Shown here piece after piece: positions 52,633 to 64,000 of a stretch of DNA of 64,000 nucleotides. This stretch comes from Amorphophallus konjac (lineage: Eukaryota; Streptophyta; Magnoliopsida; Alismatales; Araceae). How positions within the stretch are numbered: the stretch's first letter is position 1; each line of letters opens with the position of its first letter. The stretch is taken from the NCBI GenBank assembly GCA_022559845.1, contig CM040128.1, forward strand, positions 74,649,247-74,713,246, written 5' to 3'. Under the pieces are notes generated by a model. It was not told the DNA's origin, made no database searches, and saw only the letters and a program-made list of their open reading frames with translations. Made by a program: the position numbers and the translations under genes.

Positions 52633-54383
52633 GTAGACACGCTAAAATTGACATCAGTTTGAGCATATCTCCTATCGCACTGCGATGCCCCATTTGGCCC
52701 TCAAATCGACTTATTTGAGTAATTTTCCTCTCTTTTCTTGAATATCCACCTTCCCCCAACTTTTACACATGTTTTCCTATTTTTCCAGATTTTTCTAAAA
52801 TTTTTCTCCATTTTTCCGTGGGCTTTTCGAATTAGTGGCGGCCACCCTGCCCCTATTTAACGAATTGGTGGCAGCCACCCTACCGCTATTTAACGAATTA
52901 GCGGTGGCCATCCTGCCGCTATTTAATGAATTGGTGGCAGCCTGCCTGCCGCTATTTAAATAGCGCCCGGGAAGGAGGCGCCAATTCTAGCAGGCTTCCG
53001 TTTTACTGTTTTCGGATTATTTGAAATAGTGACACTACATGAAGTCACCAATTCATTAAATAGTGACCGTCCGGAAGGTCGTCAATTCTTTTCTTCATAT
53101 TTTTAGCCAAAATCAGATTATTTTTGATTCCACGACTTCCTGGAAGGTCGTTATTTTATGAAATAGCGCCCGTGTGTAAAGTCCCCAATTTCATTGACAT
53201 ATTTTGAGGTCTTAACTCCTTCCGAAACTCGTATTAAATTCTAAATAGCGACCACCTCATCGTCGCCAATTCTTTTCAAATTTCAGAAAGTCTGAATCCG
53301 TCTTGAAATGCCTCATAATTAACGATCCTTCGCGCGGGCGTTATTTTAAATAGCGACCATCTGCCTGGTCGCCATTTCTTCCAGAGATCTGAACTCCGAC
53401 AGAACCTCCTTCTTTCTCTCCTTTGAGCCCTCTTTCACTTGGGAAAGGTCTCCTAAGACTTTCTAAGGATGAAGGGACACATGGCTAAAGTTTATCTCTT
53501 TCCAAATCCCATTAAAACATGGTTTTCTAATTTTCTTAGAATTTAACTCTGAATTTCAGCCCTATAAATAGGACCCCTCTCTCCCTTGTGTGAAGAGCAT
53601 CAATATCACTCTAAGGGGAGGTGTTGTTGGATTGAAGGCTCAAGGAGGAGACTCCCATGTACCTACAAGCTTCATCCATGGAGTTCTTCTTTCTCCCTTG
53701 AAGATTTGGAGTCTCTTCATCCTTGGAGCCTCTTCATCCTTTAGAGCTTCTTCCTCTTTTGAAGATCTTGGAGCAAATTGGAGAAAACCACTAAGCTTTC
53801 CTTCCCCTTTCTCTTATTATTGCTTTAGTTAATTGCATGCATCATATCATATTCTTCTTTTACTTCTTTTTATCTCAATATTGAGATCTTCCCATGTTGT
53901 GCACTCTAGCACATCTCCTTTAGTGCAACACTTGCACACTCCTTTTCATCATATTCATCATCTTTTTCCCACCCTTTTGCATAGGGGTTTAAGGGCCAAC
54001 ACCCAACAAGGTGGGTTCTATTTCATGCTTTCATGCTTATTTCCATTAAGAACTTGATGCTACACACTATTGTTTTCTAATCCACATCTTTTCTTGTTGG
54101 TGTTTTCTTTGTCTTTGTAAGGGTAATCAAGCTATAAGAAGAACTCTCTTCATCGGCCGGTCGATAGTAAGAGAAGGTGCACTCACTATCTTCCCCGCAT
54201 CCTTTAAAGGTATTTATATTCGCGATCCCTCCTATTTTTTATTGGTATATCTTTGAGGCCCTCGTGTCTCTGGCGACCACCTTTCCCTTTAGCATCCTCG
54301 CATGCTCCCCTTTCTCTCTCTTCCCATGTTTTTCTTGCCATATTATCCTTTTCTTTTCTTTAGTGGATTTTCTTATATCTACA
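52633..54383 (+). mobile_element. LARD-2 3' LTR
   Basis: It opens TGTAGACACGC and ends TCTACA. The minisatellite has four units (52829-52965), and an extra short duplication (CTTCATCCTTGGAGC) lies near 53710-53740. Confidence 0.95.
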
Positions 54384-55084
54384 GGCATCGGTTTCCACAA
54401 GAGGGTACGCCCAAATAGCACAAGTGCCATAGTGTGAACCTAGGGCCAATGCTACTAAATTTTATTTAAGGCTTAGGACATGCAAAGATGCAAGGGGAAT
54501 GTGGTTTGTGGGCTAAGGAATGGTGATGAAATCTCTACCTTATCTTGGTTATGGGTTTTGCCCTTAAGAAAATTTAAAATGAAATGCAACACCACAAATT
54601 CGAACAAAGGGTTATATACAAATATGTATGAGCATGTGTTCAAGAAGAAGTTTGGAAGAACTCACCATGCCCCCGCAATCTTCAATAATGCAATTGAAAA
54701 AAAAATTAAACACAAAGAAGAAGTATATCATAAATGATGCATGACCTAAAGCGTGGATAGTGTGGTTTCTAATCTTGAGATGAAGATTTTATTGAGTTCA
54801 AGTTATTTTTTTCTGTGACCCCTATCTAACCATAAAAATGTAATGAAAGATAAAATGAGTGGGATAGGTTTGAAGACTTACTTGATGCGCAATCCCTCGT
54901 CCAAAATGTTTGTTTGTTTGTTTATTTAGTTTAGAAAAGAAAAACTCACCTCACATTTCTCTCACCTTTTTAGCTTTTTCTCTTTTTTCTTCATTTTTTT
55001 TCCTGCAAAACCAAGAAAAGAAGATAAATTAGTATAGATATATACACAAGAGAAATAAAATTTCCAACTCAAAAATCATAAGCC
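54384..55084 (-). other. Athila-like leader, interrupted by LARD-2
   Basis: It lies between the primer site and the LARD-2 insertion. A/T-rich; no gene is seen. An 85-residue + frame (54480-54737) is not supported by similarity. Confidence 0.6.
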
Positions 55085-55102
55085 TCCCCGACAACGGTGC
55101 CA
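55085..55102 (-). other. Primer-binding site of Athila-like element
   Basis: On - TGGCACCGTTGTCGGGGA lies a few bases inside the right LTR end. It differs slightly from the TGGCGCCGTTG...GGGG pattern typical of Athila (tRNA-Asp). Confidence 0.85.
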
Positions 55103-55107
55103 AAAAT

Positions 55108-56944
55108 TGATGCGCACAAACACTCATCATTAAAAATGCCGTGCTACACATAATTTAGAAATTATTTACCGCACTCACTCACTTAAAAGATTTAGAAATC
55201 CGAGTAAAATGGAGAGAACGGGTCAATCCCACGGGGAGGAAATGTTTCTTTTAAACAAGTTGAAAAAATTATTATGTTTTGAAAATCAAGTTTTTGAGAG
55301 AGTCAAAACTAATGGAAAATAAATTACATGAACTAAAGACTAGAAATAAATCAAACTAAAGAATATGAGAGGGTTGAGAATAGAGTTTGTAAGGAGATGG
55401 AAAGAGAAAATAAAGAACAATTGCACAAACTTAATTTTTATTGCTAATGAAGAGTACAAGATCAATGAAAACTAAAAATACAACTTGAATAATGCTAAGG
55501 GAAGAAAGGAAGAAAAGAGCAAAGATGAAGAATGGCGCCGCCAAATCGCCATGCCGAGCCTTGGAAGAGGTTGCCCCACCGTGAAGATAGATGAAACCTT
55601 TAGAGCACCGAAAATTGAGAAAACAGGGTGATATTAGAAATGGAGGAGGGGAGAGATAGAAGATGAAGAAGAGAGTTTAAAAATAGTGAAACATAAATAA
55701 TGAAAATAGGGTGATATTAGAAATGAAATAACTTTAAAACTAAAGAGAATTAGAAGAAGTGATAAAAATAAAAGTTGAAGATCAAGAAGAGAGTAAGAAA
55801 GTTTAGGAAGAGTGAAAATGGAGAAAACAGTAGTAAGAGGGTGGAAATAGAGGAAGCGTAGAAGTGGTCTGGCGGATGAACAGTAACAACACCAAAAACT
55901 GAATTGTGGAAAACTAACAATAACTTAAAAACAAAGCGGAATTAGAGGATGTGACAGAAAAAGAAAATATATATTTACGGGTTAGAAAGAATTTTTATGA
56001 AGAACTCAGAGAGAAAAAAAGAGTGGAAGGGCTTCAAAATGGAGGAAGAATAGAGACTAGCATCTCGGATGAACAGTAACATGCCAGGATAGCAAGTGGA
56101 AAACTAGGAAATAACATAAAAATGAGAAACAATTAGAGGAAAAAGTAGAAAGATAAAATGTAATACATGTAAAAACAAAGAACTTTTATGAAGAAAGCAA
56201 GAGGAGATAAGGAACAGAAGGGGGAGAAATTGGTGACCTAAGGTGAAGATGTGAGAGGGAGAGAAGAATGCCAAAGGAAAAAAACTTCCCTTTCTCCTCC
56301 TTGACATGGGCTATTTATAGGGAAAATTGGGTCAATGGAGGGTGGAGATTGTATCAAAAGGAGATGGATGGCTGGGATTTAGTTAGAAGATGATGCATGG
56401 GATAAAGGAAAATGAGGTGGGCACCCCCTCCTTGAGCTTTGGGCAACCCCCTTCCCAAGACTCATCATTTCTCTCCTTTATTTCAAACTTTGAATTCTCT
56501 TTTCCCTCCAACCAAAATATGTGCTTCTTCTCCTCTATTTCAAACTTTAAATTTTCTTTTCACTCTAACCAAAATATTTTGAATTCTCTTTTCCCTCCAA
56601 CCAAAATATGTGCTTCTTTGTTTGACTTGGTCAAAGTGGTGATGATAGTTTTACCCTCGGCTTCTCTTATAATTACCTTCAGTGTCCTGCACACAGATAA
56701 TTATAATTTAATCCATCAAAATTATCACAATGTGCACAAATGCTCATGATTATGCAATGGAGAATAAATGCTCATGGCCCTCAACTTCATTTATTAAATA
56801 ATATCACCAAATTAATCAATTTAGTGAAAGGCACAATTTATATGCAAAGTTGAGATTAACTATGAAATATGCATAATTGCCTAGTTATATGCACATAAAA
56901 TGGTGTGTATGCATTGAATTATCATAGAAAATAGACACTTATCA
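55108..56944 (-). mobile_element. Athila-like 5' LTR
   Basis: 1837 bp, collinear with 38427-40270. The candidate TATA box (CTATAAATAG on -) lies at 56311-56320. Confidence 0.95.
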
Positions 56945-56949
56945 ACTGG
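56945..56949. other. Target-site duplication of the Athila-like element, right copy
   Basis: ACTGG, identical to 38422-38426. Confidence 0.95.
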
Positions 56950-59851
56950 CCATTCAGTTTCCCTCTCATGTATAGCGGCATGTTGTGGTTGACAGAAGGA
57001 AGTAGCATATCTTCTTCAGTGAACGTCACATTCACTTCTGACGGTGTTCTGGCCAAATAGCTTTCATATCGGGCGAGAGTCTGCAAAGCCGTAATGATAG
57101 CTTACCAGGTCTCTTCACTCAAGGAGAGGATCTCCCAGATGGTGAATCTTGCTGGGAGCTTCTTCAACAATTTCATTATCCGACTTCCGACTCGGACATT
57201 TGACAGCTTCATCTCTTCTGCCCATCTCGGCTTGGGAGGGTCCTGTGCTTCAATCTCCGATGGTCCCGCCTCATCGGACTTCGGCTCTAAATTGTTCCGA
57301 TGCACTATGTCATCATCATGCTGACCTTTGGCACATAGAGTAGGGCTGGTCCCGTCTTCACCTTGCAGACTAAAAGGCTGGGGAGGCTGGGGATGAGTGC
57401 CTCCGGTTATAGAGCTGGCTTCTCGGAAAGGGTGTTTCCCTTTGGACGCCTTGAGAAATTTGGCAAAAGAGGGGATGACATTGCCCTCTTTGCTTTGTGT
57501 GTAGAGCCCTGGCGGAGGAGGAATCTGAATTCCCTTGACCTTCGGAGGAGGTATCTGGTAGGGTTGCTCCCCGCTAAAGATGATATTATGATTGGCGGGC
57601 GGAGGGCGCCCCCATTTTCCACCCGACTGAGTTGCATGTGCAGTGGTCGCAGTTTCAGCTTGATTTGCTTCGACAGACGGGGTGAAGCATATGTCTTCTT
57701 CATCTTCCTCTTCCCCAGACAAGTTAAAGAGACCTGATAGAGTGTTGCAGGAAAGGTTGTCACCCCCTTGGTGCTTCAAACTTTTCTTCTCTTTTTTCGC
57801 TCCTTCTTGGGTGGCGTCTGCCCCCAGAATAGGTTGTTATCTTCCTTTAATTCTGTTGCTTCTTCTTCATTCCCTAGGGTAAGCTTTTCAAGCTGTTCCC
57901 ACGGCACGTGATCCTTTATTAGTAGAGGTTGCAATCTGGGCTGCTCATATTCATCTAGCCCGTTTATGTAAGCCTGTAATCTCCGGATTTTCAGGCTTAT
58001 TTCTTTGTTCACTGTCAGCGGAGTCTTTCTCCTCCGGTTGTGGGTGGATATTCTAATCACAGTGGGTTGATTCACCCAGAATGGTGCCGTAGTTGGGGGA
58101 GCTGGCAGTGCCGTTACACCACGGATATGTGCCCCTACTATTGGGCAGGGTGAAGGCTTCTTTTTGCTCTTTGCAGGGTCCTGCTCCCATCCCTGCTGCT
58201 CTTTTAAGGGCGTCAGAAAGCACGCCTCATAGGTGTGTTGGGTGCTTGCTTTTGCAATTTCTTCAAGAAATGCCTGGTATAGATATGTCATATTGACAGC
58301 TGCTCTATTCATTGGTGCTTCATGGGACTGTAGAGGGTCAACTTTGTACTCCACCATCTGCAGCTCACCTTTCTGTATCAGACCTTCAATTACATCTTTA
58401 AATACATAGGAAATTTCAATTGGATGTCCCAACATTTGATGATAGGGGCGGAATCTTTGGCTATCCTGTCTCTTCAAATCCTCTGGCCTCTTCGGCTCAA
58501 GCAGAGTAATTTTATTGTATTGGGTGGCCCAGTCAAAGAGGACCCTGGTTTTATCATTCGGGAAGGAATATGCTTTTTTCATTTTGTCCCTAAGGGACCC
58601 TCTTTCTTCTCTTTTGCATTGGCAGGCGGAGGAGCAGCTGCCTTCTTGCCTTTATCCCTCTGTTGCTCAAAAGCCTTCAGGTCAATAATGGTTGCTTTTT
58701 TCGACGCTAGTCGCCGGTCTATCGCCTTTGCCTTCTGAGTGTTGGCATTGGTTGTTGATAAGGCATGCTTTCCCAGGAAGGCTTCAATCTCAGCCACTAC
58801 ATTATTCAAGCGGTCAAAAGCCCTGATTTCCATGCCAATCATCTTCTCCAGGACCTCCCTCCTGAGGTTCTATTTATAGATTTGTACAGCATCCTCCTGG
58901 TGCGGGGGCCACTTGCACCTCATTCGAAGGTTCCTCCACCTCTTGATGTAATCAAGAGCAGTTTCATCCAGCCTTTGTCTTGTTGAATTTAACTCGGCCA
59001 CAGTGACCTCCCTCTCGATGACATGAAACCTCTCTCTAAACTTCTTCTGCATATCCGGCCAGTCGCTGATCGACCCAGCCGGTAGGCTGGAGTACCATTC
59101 AAATGCGAGTCCTGTCAGCGAGGACCCGAAGAACTTCTGCAAGTATGACTCGTCTACAGCCAAGTCGCCCATGATAGTCATATAATAGGCAATGTGCTCT
59201 TTATGGGAAGCCTGTCCATTGCATTTATCAAATTTGGGCTGCTTGCTGATCCCCGAAAGGAGCCGCTTGGCTTCATGATATGGCGGGTAGGGCACCCGAT
59301 ATGCATCGAACGTTGTATATTCTGCTTTGCCCCGCTCGGCTAATTTCATCTCAATCATTCTTTCGACCATAAGTCTGTTCATAGCGACCGGGTCGATTGT
59401 CTCAGGATAAAAGTGCACTGACTGTAGATATGGGGTGACTTGAGTGGTCCCCTATGGTGCAGGGCGTAGTAGCAGCACCTGATGTAGCTGGGGCAACACC
59501 AGCGGTAGCAGCGGCTGAGGTAGACACTGTTGAGTGGCAGCCTGGTTATGCTCTGCAGGCTGGAAAAGATTGCATGATGGTAGATGATCGCCCGGGTTGG
59601 CACCTCCCCACGACGATTCCGCTTGCACGCTTGAATGACAGAGTCTGCTCCGTCCTCTCATTCAATTGTTTCTTCAAGAGTTCTATATCTTGCTGATATT
59701 TTTGCAACAGCACAGTACCGACGGGTCTACGGCCACCGTACTTGAGACGCCTTCTACAGTTTCACCCGAAGCACCCTCAGGTGAGGCAATCAGTAGGACT
59801 TCTTCTTCTTCAGATGTCACTACATTTGCAGTTAGCGTAGTGACGGCTTCA
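56950..59851 (-). pseudogene. gag: Tat/Ogre-like gag and gag-protease linker, broken
   Basis: Successive frames on - are 59418-58870, 58842-58579, 58582-57776 and 57779-57102. The first holds the retrotransposon Gag core (ISKQPKFDKCNG, MTIMGDLAVDESYLQKFF, LTGLAFEWYSSLP, FRERFH, LDYIKRWRNLRMRC). The third has RFRPYHQMLGHPIEISYVFKD, where Tat elements usually have a Cys/His knuckle; here the flanking Cys positions are Arg and Ser. The last frame is the linker rich in Pro and acidic residues. At least three frame changes or stops occur. The gene is cut at 56949 by the Athila-like element (it continues at 38426) and near its N-terminus at 59852 by a SIRE LTR. Confidence 0.85.
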
Positions 59852-60717
59852 TGTTGGGTTAGATGGACGCAGTCTATCTCCACTAAGTGTGGATCTAGAG
59901 GGGGGTGAATAGATCAACTTGCCTAATTTAAAACTACTGTATGTTCTAAAGCGAAATTTAGGCAAACATCAGTTAAGCTAAATGAAGAGTGCTAAGCAAA
60001 GGGTCGACCCATGAAAGCCATTCACCATATCTTATATCGAAAGCTAGACATAAGTATGAGCGATATAATCAATGAAGCTAAGCAAAGGATACCAGCACAC
60101 ACAGTTCACAAGCAATCACACAAACACAATGCACACACGATTTTTAGGTGGTTCGGTCAACGACCTACGTCCACCCCACACTCAACCGAGCATGGCTTCC
60201 TGCTGCGCAGCACAGCTTGCGTCCGCTGGGCTTTACAGCTTGGCCAAACAATCCGCTGATACACAGCTTCGCTGGGCACCACAACTTGCCGACCAGAGGA
60301 TCTGATCCTCTGCAACCGCTGGGGAAATACAGCTTAACCTGTCCAGTGGAGACTACCACTGCAAGACCGCTGACACACAGCTTGAAGAAATAGTATTCAG
60401 AAATGAAAGACAGAATCAAAACGAAAACAGAAAAACTCAAAAGCAATATAGCTCTAAGACCAAAGCTCAGCTCTGGTTTTGAACCACGAGACTGAGATAC
60501 AAGCTCACTCTCAATATCGCTCTCAATCAGCTCTCTCTCAGCTCATCTCTCTCGATCTCTTCTTCTCTCGTTTTCTTCTTCTCTATTTCTTTTCTTCTTC
60601 TTCTCTGTATCTTCTTCTTCTCTCTTTTCTCTCTGTGGATCGAAGGCTCACTGCTGCTGAGTGTATAGACTTTCTCTTCTTCTCCTTCGATATGTCTTCT
60701 TCTGTGGAAGAAGGCTT

Positions 60718-60728
60718 GTTTATATAGC
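60718..60728 (-). promoter_or_regulatory. Candidate TATA box of SIRE LTR (-)
   Basis: On - GCTATATAAAC is a strong plant-type TATA box, followed by a purine-rich GAAGAAG leader as in the other SIRE LTR. Confidence 0.7.
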
Positions 60729-60758
60729 AGCAACAACAGCAGGCGTGTGATCTCCACA

Positions 60759-60766
60759 TTTCCCGC
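60759..60766 (-). promoter_or_regulatory. E2F-type site GCGGGAAA
   Basis: On - GGGCGGGAAAT lies 31 bp upstream of the TATA box, with the same orientation and spacing as in the plus-strand SIRE LTR. Three CACGTG G-boxes lie further upstream at 60781, 60811 and 60869. Confidence 0.55.
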
Positions 60767-60934
60767 CCAGCAATTTGGACCACGTGGCAGCATCCAATGG
60801 AGTGTCAGTACACGTGTGCTCATCTGGATACCTTGTCCTTCTCGGATCACGAGCCAGGTACCTCGAATCACGTGCCCTTCATTTGTCTCTTCAGTCCCTA
60901 TCAGACAGATGAAACGAAGTCATCAGTTTAAGTC

Positions 60935-62410
60935 TAAAACCCTGTACAGACTCTGAAGAATGCAAAGCATTGTATAGACTTTGCTGTGAAGGCGAAAGCA
61001 ATGTAAAGTATGCACAATGTAGTGTATAGACTTAATCAACGTAAAGGCTTCAAAGAAGGAAAGCAGTGTATAGACTTAATGCACGTAAAGGCTTCATGCG
61101 AAGGAAAGTAATGTATATACTTGAGGAGTTGACGCTGCATGAAGCACTGAGTTGACGCTGCATGAAACACTGAGTTGACGCTACATGAAGCATGGACAGT
61201 GTACAGACTTTACCCACTGTATGGACTTCATGTAATGCAAACGAATGTGAAGACTTCAGTGTATAGACTTTGGAAGACGAGTGTAGTGTATAGACTCCAT
61301 GAGACTCTAGTGCAGACAGATGATGTATAGAGTTCTCAGTTCAGCCATCAGTGTATAGACTTGGAAGTCTTGAAGCCAATGTATGGACTTGAGCAAGCTA
61401 AAGGTCTGTACAGACTTCAAAGACAAGGGCCGATGTATAGACTTGCCAAACAGTCCAGTGTATATACTTTATGCAAGGAGGCCAATGTGTAGACTTGAAA
61501 AGCTGAGGCCAGTGTACAGGCTTGCCACCGACCAGTGTGTGAACTTGCTCAGCCTGAGGCACAGTATGGACTTCAACTCTGCATATCGAATGTATGGACT
61601 TCAAGTATGAAGACCATTGAATAGACTTTGGATTCGAAGACAATGTGCAACTTTGAGTTTGAAGACCAATGTCCAGACTTCAAGTAACACTATGGATGTA
61701 CAGACTTGATGGAGCGAAGCGATGTGTAGACTTGAAGCTCCTGAAGCAATGTACAGACTTCAAAGATCACTGTGGATGTACAGACTTTGGGGACATGAAG
61801 CGATGTACAGACTTCAAAGAAGTTGGCGAGTCAATGTACAGACTTGATGAAGCGAAGCCAATGTACAGACTTAATGTGTAGCTGAAGCCTTGAACGTAGG
61901 AATAGGCTGGAGTGTATAGACTTCAGGCTTCATAACCGAATGTTCAGACTTCGCCTAAGAAACGTAGGGAAAGACCCCAGTGTATAGACTTTGCCTTGAG
62001 CGAAAGGTAAGTGATGAATGTATAGACTTTCACGATGTGTAGACTAGAATATGTGAAAGCTACAGTGAATGAGTGTACACACTTGACCAATTCAAAGGCA
62101 ATTCGGATGTACAGACTCTGAGGTTCAAAGCCAACGGCTGTACAGACTTAGAATATTGAGACTGATGTACAGACTTCATGCGTTGACGCTGTACACACTT
62201 AGCGAGTTGACGCTGTACACACTTAGCGAGTTGACGCTGTACACACATCCAATGAAGTGCGTTGACGCTGTAACATGAGCCAGTGAGATGCGTTGACGCT
62301 GTACACACTTAACCAATTCAAATGAAATGCAGTGTGTGGATTTTATCTGAAATGGACGATGTATAGACTCAATCGATATGAGAGTTTCCAGTGTATAGAC
62401 TTAGTCTAAA
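60935..62410 (-). repeat. Dispersed TGTAYAGACTT motif array
   Basis: About 45 copies of TGTATAGACTT or TGTACAGACTT (+ strand) or close variants lie in 1.5 kb, mostly 20-40 bp apart with unrelated spacers. Short true tandem repeats are embedded: TGAGTTGACGCTGCATGAA three times at 61130-61195 and GTTGACGCTGTACACACTTAG at 62173-62300. Confidence 0.9.
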
Positions 62411-62621
62411 CAAGTCTGCTGGAGGAGTTGACCCATCCTCTGATGTGTCGACCCATGACAGTGAGAAATGCAGACAGCAGTGTATTAAATGCAAAGAACA
62501 CATAGTCAATCTGATAGAGCAATTTCATAAAATCAAAAGTAGTTGCCAATCAATCAAAATAATGGTGTTGCCAATGAAATAAAGCAAGTGTCAACATCAT
62601 CAACATAGAGGGGTCACAACA

Positions 62622-64000
62622 ATCTCCCCCTTTTTGATGATGGCAACCCCATATGAAGTAGAATAGCAACATCCTATCATATATATATATGTTTGATGAA
62701 AGATATGATGTGTTATGCAGATTGACATGCAGATGCTATGAATGCATGCAACTCACTGCCTCAAACTCTCCCTTATCATTATGCATATACACTCCCACTC
62801 CCCCTTGGAATGAATTCAGAATTCAGACAGATATGTATTCTCCCCCTAGACTTCCCCCTAGACAATATTCTCCCCCTTTGCCATCAACAAAGAGGAGGGA
62901 AAAATTAAATAGAAGGGAGGAAGCAAGAGAAGAACTGACTGACATTCTGAACAGGTAGTTCATGAATAAGCATTCTAAAGCATAGAGTCTTCAGTCATAT
63001 GAAATTAGAAACTACTGTCAGAAAGAGTTCTGGTTTAAGGATGATAAAATTTGGAGTTCATGCACTACAAGCAATAGATAAGTTCACTGTGCATGATAAA
63101 ACAATAAATCAGAATCATATGTGCATGAAAGATTCAGTTTCATAATATCTTACTTTCATAGTCTCATAAAAAATATTGAGAGAAACCAAGTCATGTATTG
63201 AAACTAAACAAATTGACACTCATGAACTTTTCTTTTGAAGGAGCAGCATTATCAATATTAGATCATTTTGAGCATTCAGGTACCATAAGTCTTTCTGCGT
63301 AAGGGTATACGTTTATAAGACGCCAATACCCCTAGATACTCAACAAGATGGACCATTCTGCCTATGATCAAATTCAACAGAACTGAGTTACACCTTTTTG
63401 TGTGAGGGTACACGTTTATCAGACGCCAGTTACCCCACGGTACTCAGTGAAACCAGCCTGCTATTTTGAGCATTTTAAACAGAGATAGCTGATACACTTC
63501 ATGACATGAGTGTTGTCCACTTCTTTGATGGATCACTCAGTTTCTCAGTGATTTACCAGTCATTGCTATGCCAATATATATATTTAATATTTTTCAATAT
63601 CTTTCTTAGCTGTCCTTTTTTATGTTTCAGAATGACTTGTTTAAGAACAATACACATACTTAACCTCTCTAACATGATTTCAGATGAGTTTTCAGATTTC
63701 AGATATGATTAGCTTTGTCTGACATGAAATAGGAAAGAGGTTGAGAGTTTTATCAATTTTCAGCTTACTTATATACTGATTGCAATCTTTAAACTCCAAC
63801 CATTATAAGATTTAAACCATTACATCAGTCTTTGAACAATTCAAATTCTTATAAATGAAGAAGTCCATTTTCTACTACTTAAAAATCAGAACTGACCAAC
63901 AGATTGCCATAATGTCAGAGACAAGTATTCAGATTTAAAGGTTGAATGACTTCAAGAAAGTTGAAACCACTCTGAATTTCTAGCAATACTCCCCCTGTCA
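62622..64000 (-). mobile_element. SIRE-type element, 3' internal part, minus strand
   Basis: The part beyond the LTR has the repeated polypurine tracts of this lineage, seen on + as CTCCCCCTTTTTGATGATGG (62624), TTCTCCCCCTTTGCCATCAA (62868) and ACTCCCCCTGTCA (63988). No long frame. Two diverged copies of GTAYACGTTTATMAGACGCCA occur at about 63306 and 63409. The rest lies right of the window. Confidence 0.75.

Larger units (their letters stand above)
44089..54383 (+). mobile_element. LARD-2, non-autonomous LTR element
   Basis: A 10.3-kb element with 1824- and 1751-bp LTRs. It is a relative of LARD-1: it shares the primer site, leader, proline-rich frame, GGGCATCGCGCCC/CCGGA...TCCGG array and 3' noncoding blocks, but its LTR U3 differs and the antisense PMD gene is absent. 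No protease, polymerase or integrase is seen. It is inserted in the leader/gag side of the Athila-like element. Confidence 0.9.
38427..56944 (-). mobile_element. Athila-like non-autonomous LTR element
   Basis: An 18.5-kb interval, or about 8.2 kb without the nested LARD-2. It has 1844- and 1837-bp LTRs and a perfect ACTGG duplication. Orientation is minus: the primer site lies next to the right LTR and the polypurine tract next to the left one. The primer site (TGGCACCGTTGTCGGGGA) is of the tRNA-Asp type used by Athila elements. The internal region has only broken acidic reading frames and no reverse transcriptase or integrase. It is inserted at the protease start of the Tat-like element. Confidence 0.9.
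59852..62621 (-). mobile_element. SIRE-type 3' LTR, minus strand
   Basis: On - it opens TGTTGTGACCCC directly after AAAAAGGGGGAGAT and closes CATCTAACCCAACA. The CCCCCCTCTAGATCC stretch near its end matches the plus-strand SIRE LTR. It holds a large motif array, a TATA box and an E2F-type site. It cuts the Tat gag gene. Confidence 0.85.

Noticed and set aside
60935..62410. Possible CRISPR array
   Set aside because: The repeat is only 11 bp and degenerate, spacers vary in length and the locus is a plant LTR.

Overview
The window looks like heterochromatic, repeat-dense DNA from a flowering plant with a large genome. Every recognisable coding sequence belongs to an LTR retrotransposon. I see no ordinary host gene, tRNA or rRNA. 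Lineages recognised: chromoviruses (Tekay/Del type, chromodomain at the integrase C-terminus), a Tat/Ogre-like Ty3 element, an Athila-like non-autonomous element, two large non-autonomous elements of one family with a Tat-like start (called LARD-1 and LARD-2 here), and two SIRE/Maximus-type Ty1/copia elements. The species cannot be named from this sequence.

Left nest (1-34421). A SIRE-type element on + (3' internal part 27959-31245, 3' LTR 31246-34421) appears to be interrupted by chromovirus A, whose pol tail (1-99) and about 4.1-kb 3' LTR (179-2025 plus 25670-27958) are visible. LARD-1 (2026-25664) inserted into that LTR with a perfect ACAAT duplication. LARD-1 contains Tekay-like chromovirus B (9256-20424, 3.2-kb LTRs), preceded by 193 bp of the tail of another copy. 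LARD-1 also carries, on the opposite strand, an intron-containing plant mobile domain (PMD) gene of at least seven exons, all with phase-0 introns, broken by a stop and cut off by chromovirus B.

Right nest (34422-64000). A Tat/Ogre-like gag-pol on - (59851 down to about 35530) is split by an Athila-like element on - (38427-56944, ACTGG duplication). That element is split by LARD-2 on + (44089-54383, GGCAC/GGCAT). At the right edge the Tat gag is cut by a SIRE-type element on - (3' LTR 59852-62621, internal part to the window end). A GC-rich stretch, 34422-35530, is unassigned.

The most unusual signal is structural. Four of the LTR families carry their own amplified short palindromes or dispersed motifs: TCGCGCTAT/ATAGCGCGA hairpins in LARD-1, GCGCC/GTC...CAATT hairpins in chromovirus A and LARD-2, GGGTCGACCC palindromes in chromovirus B, and roughly 20 to 45 copies of an 11-bp motif in the SIRE LTRs. 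Both SIRE LTRs also place a GCGGGAAA (E2F-type) site 31-32 bp upstream of a TATA box. All autonomous-type coding regions seen here carry stops or frameshifts, so the window is mostly a record of nested insertion and decay.
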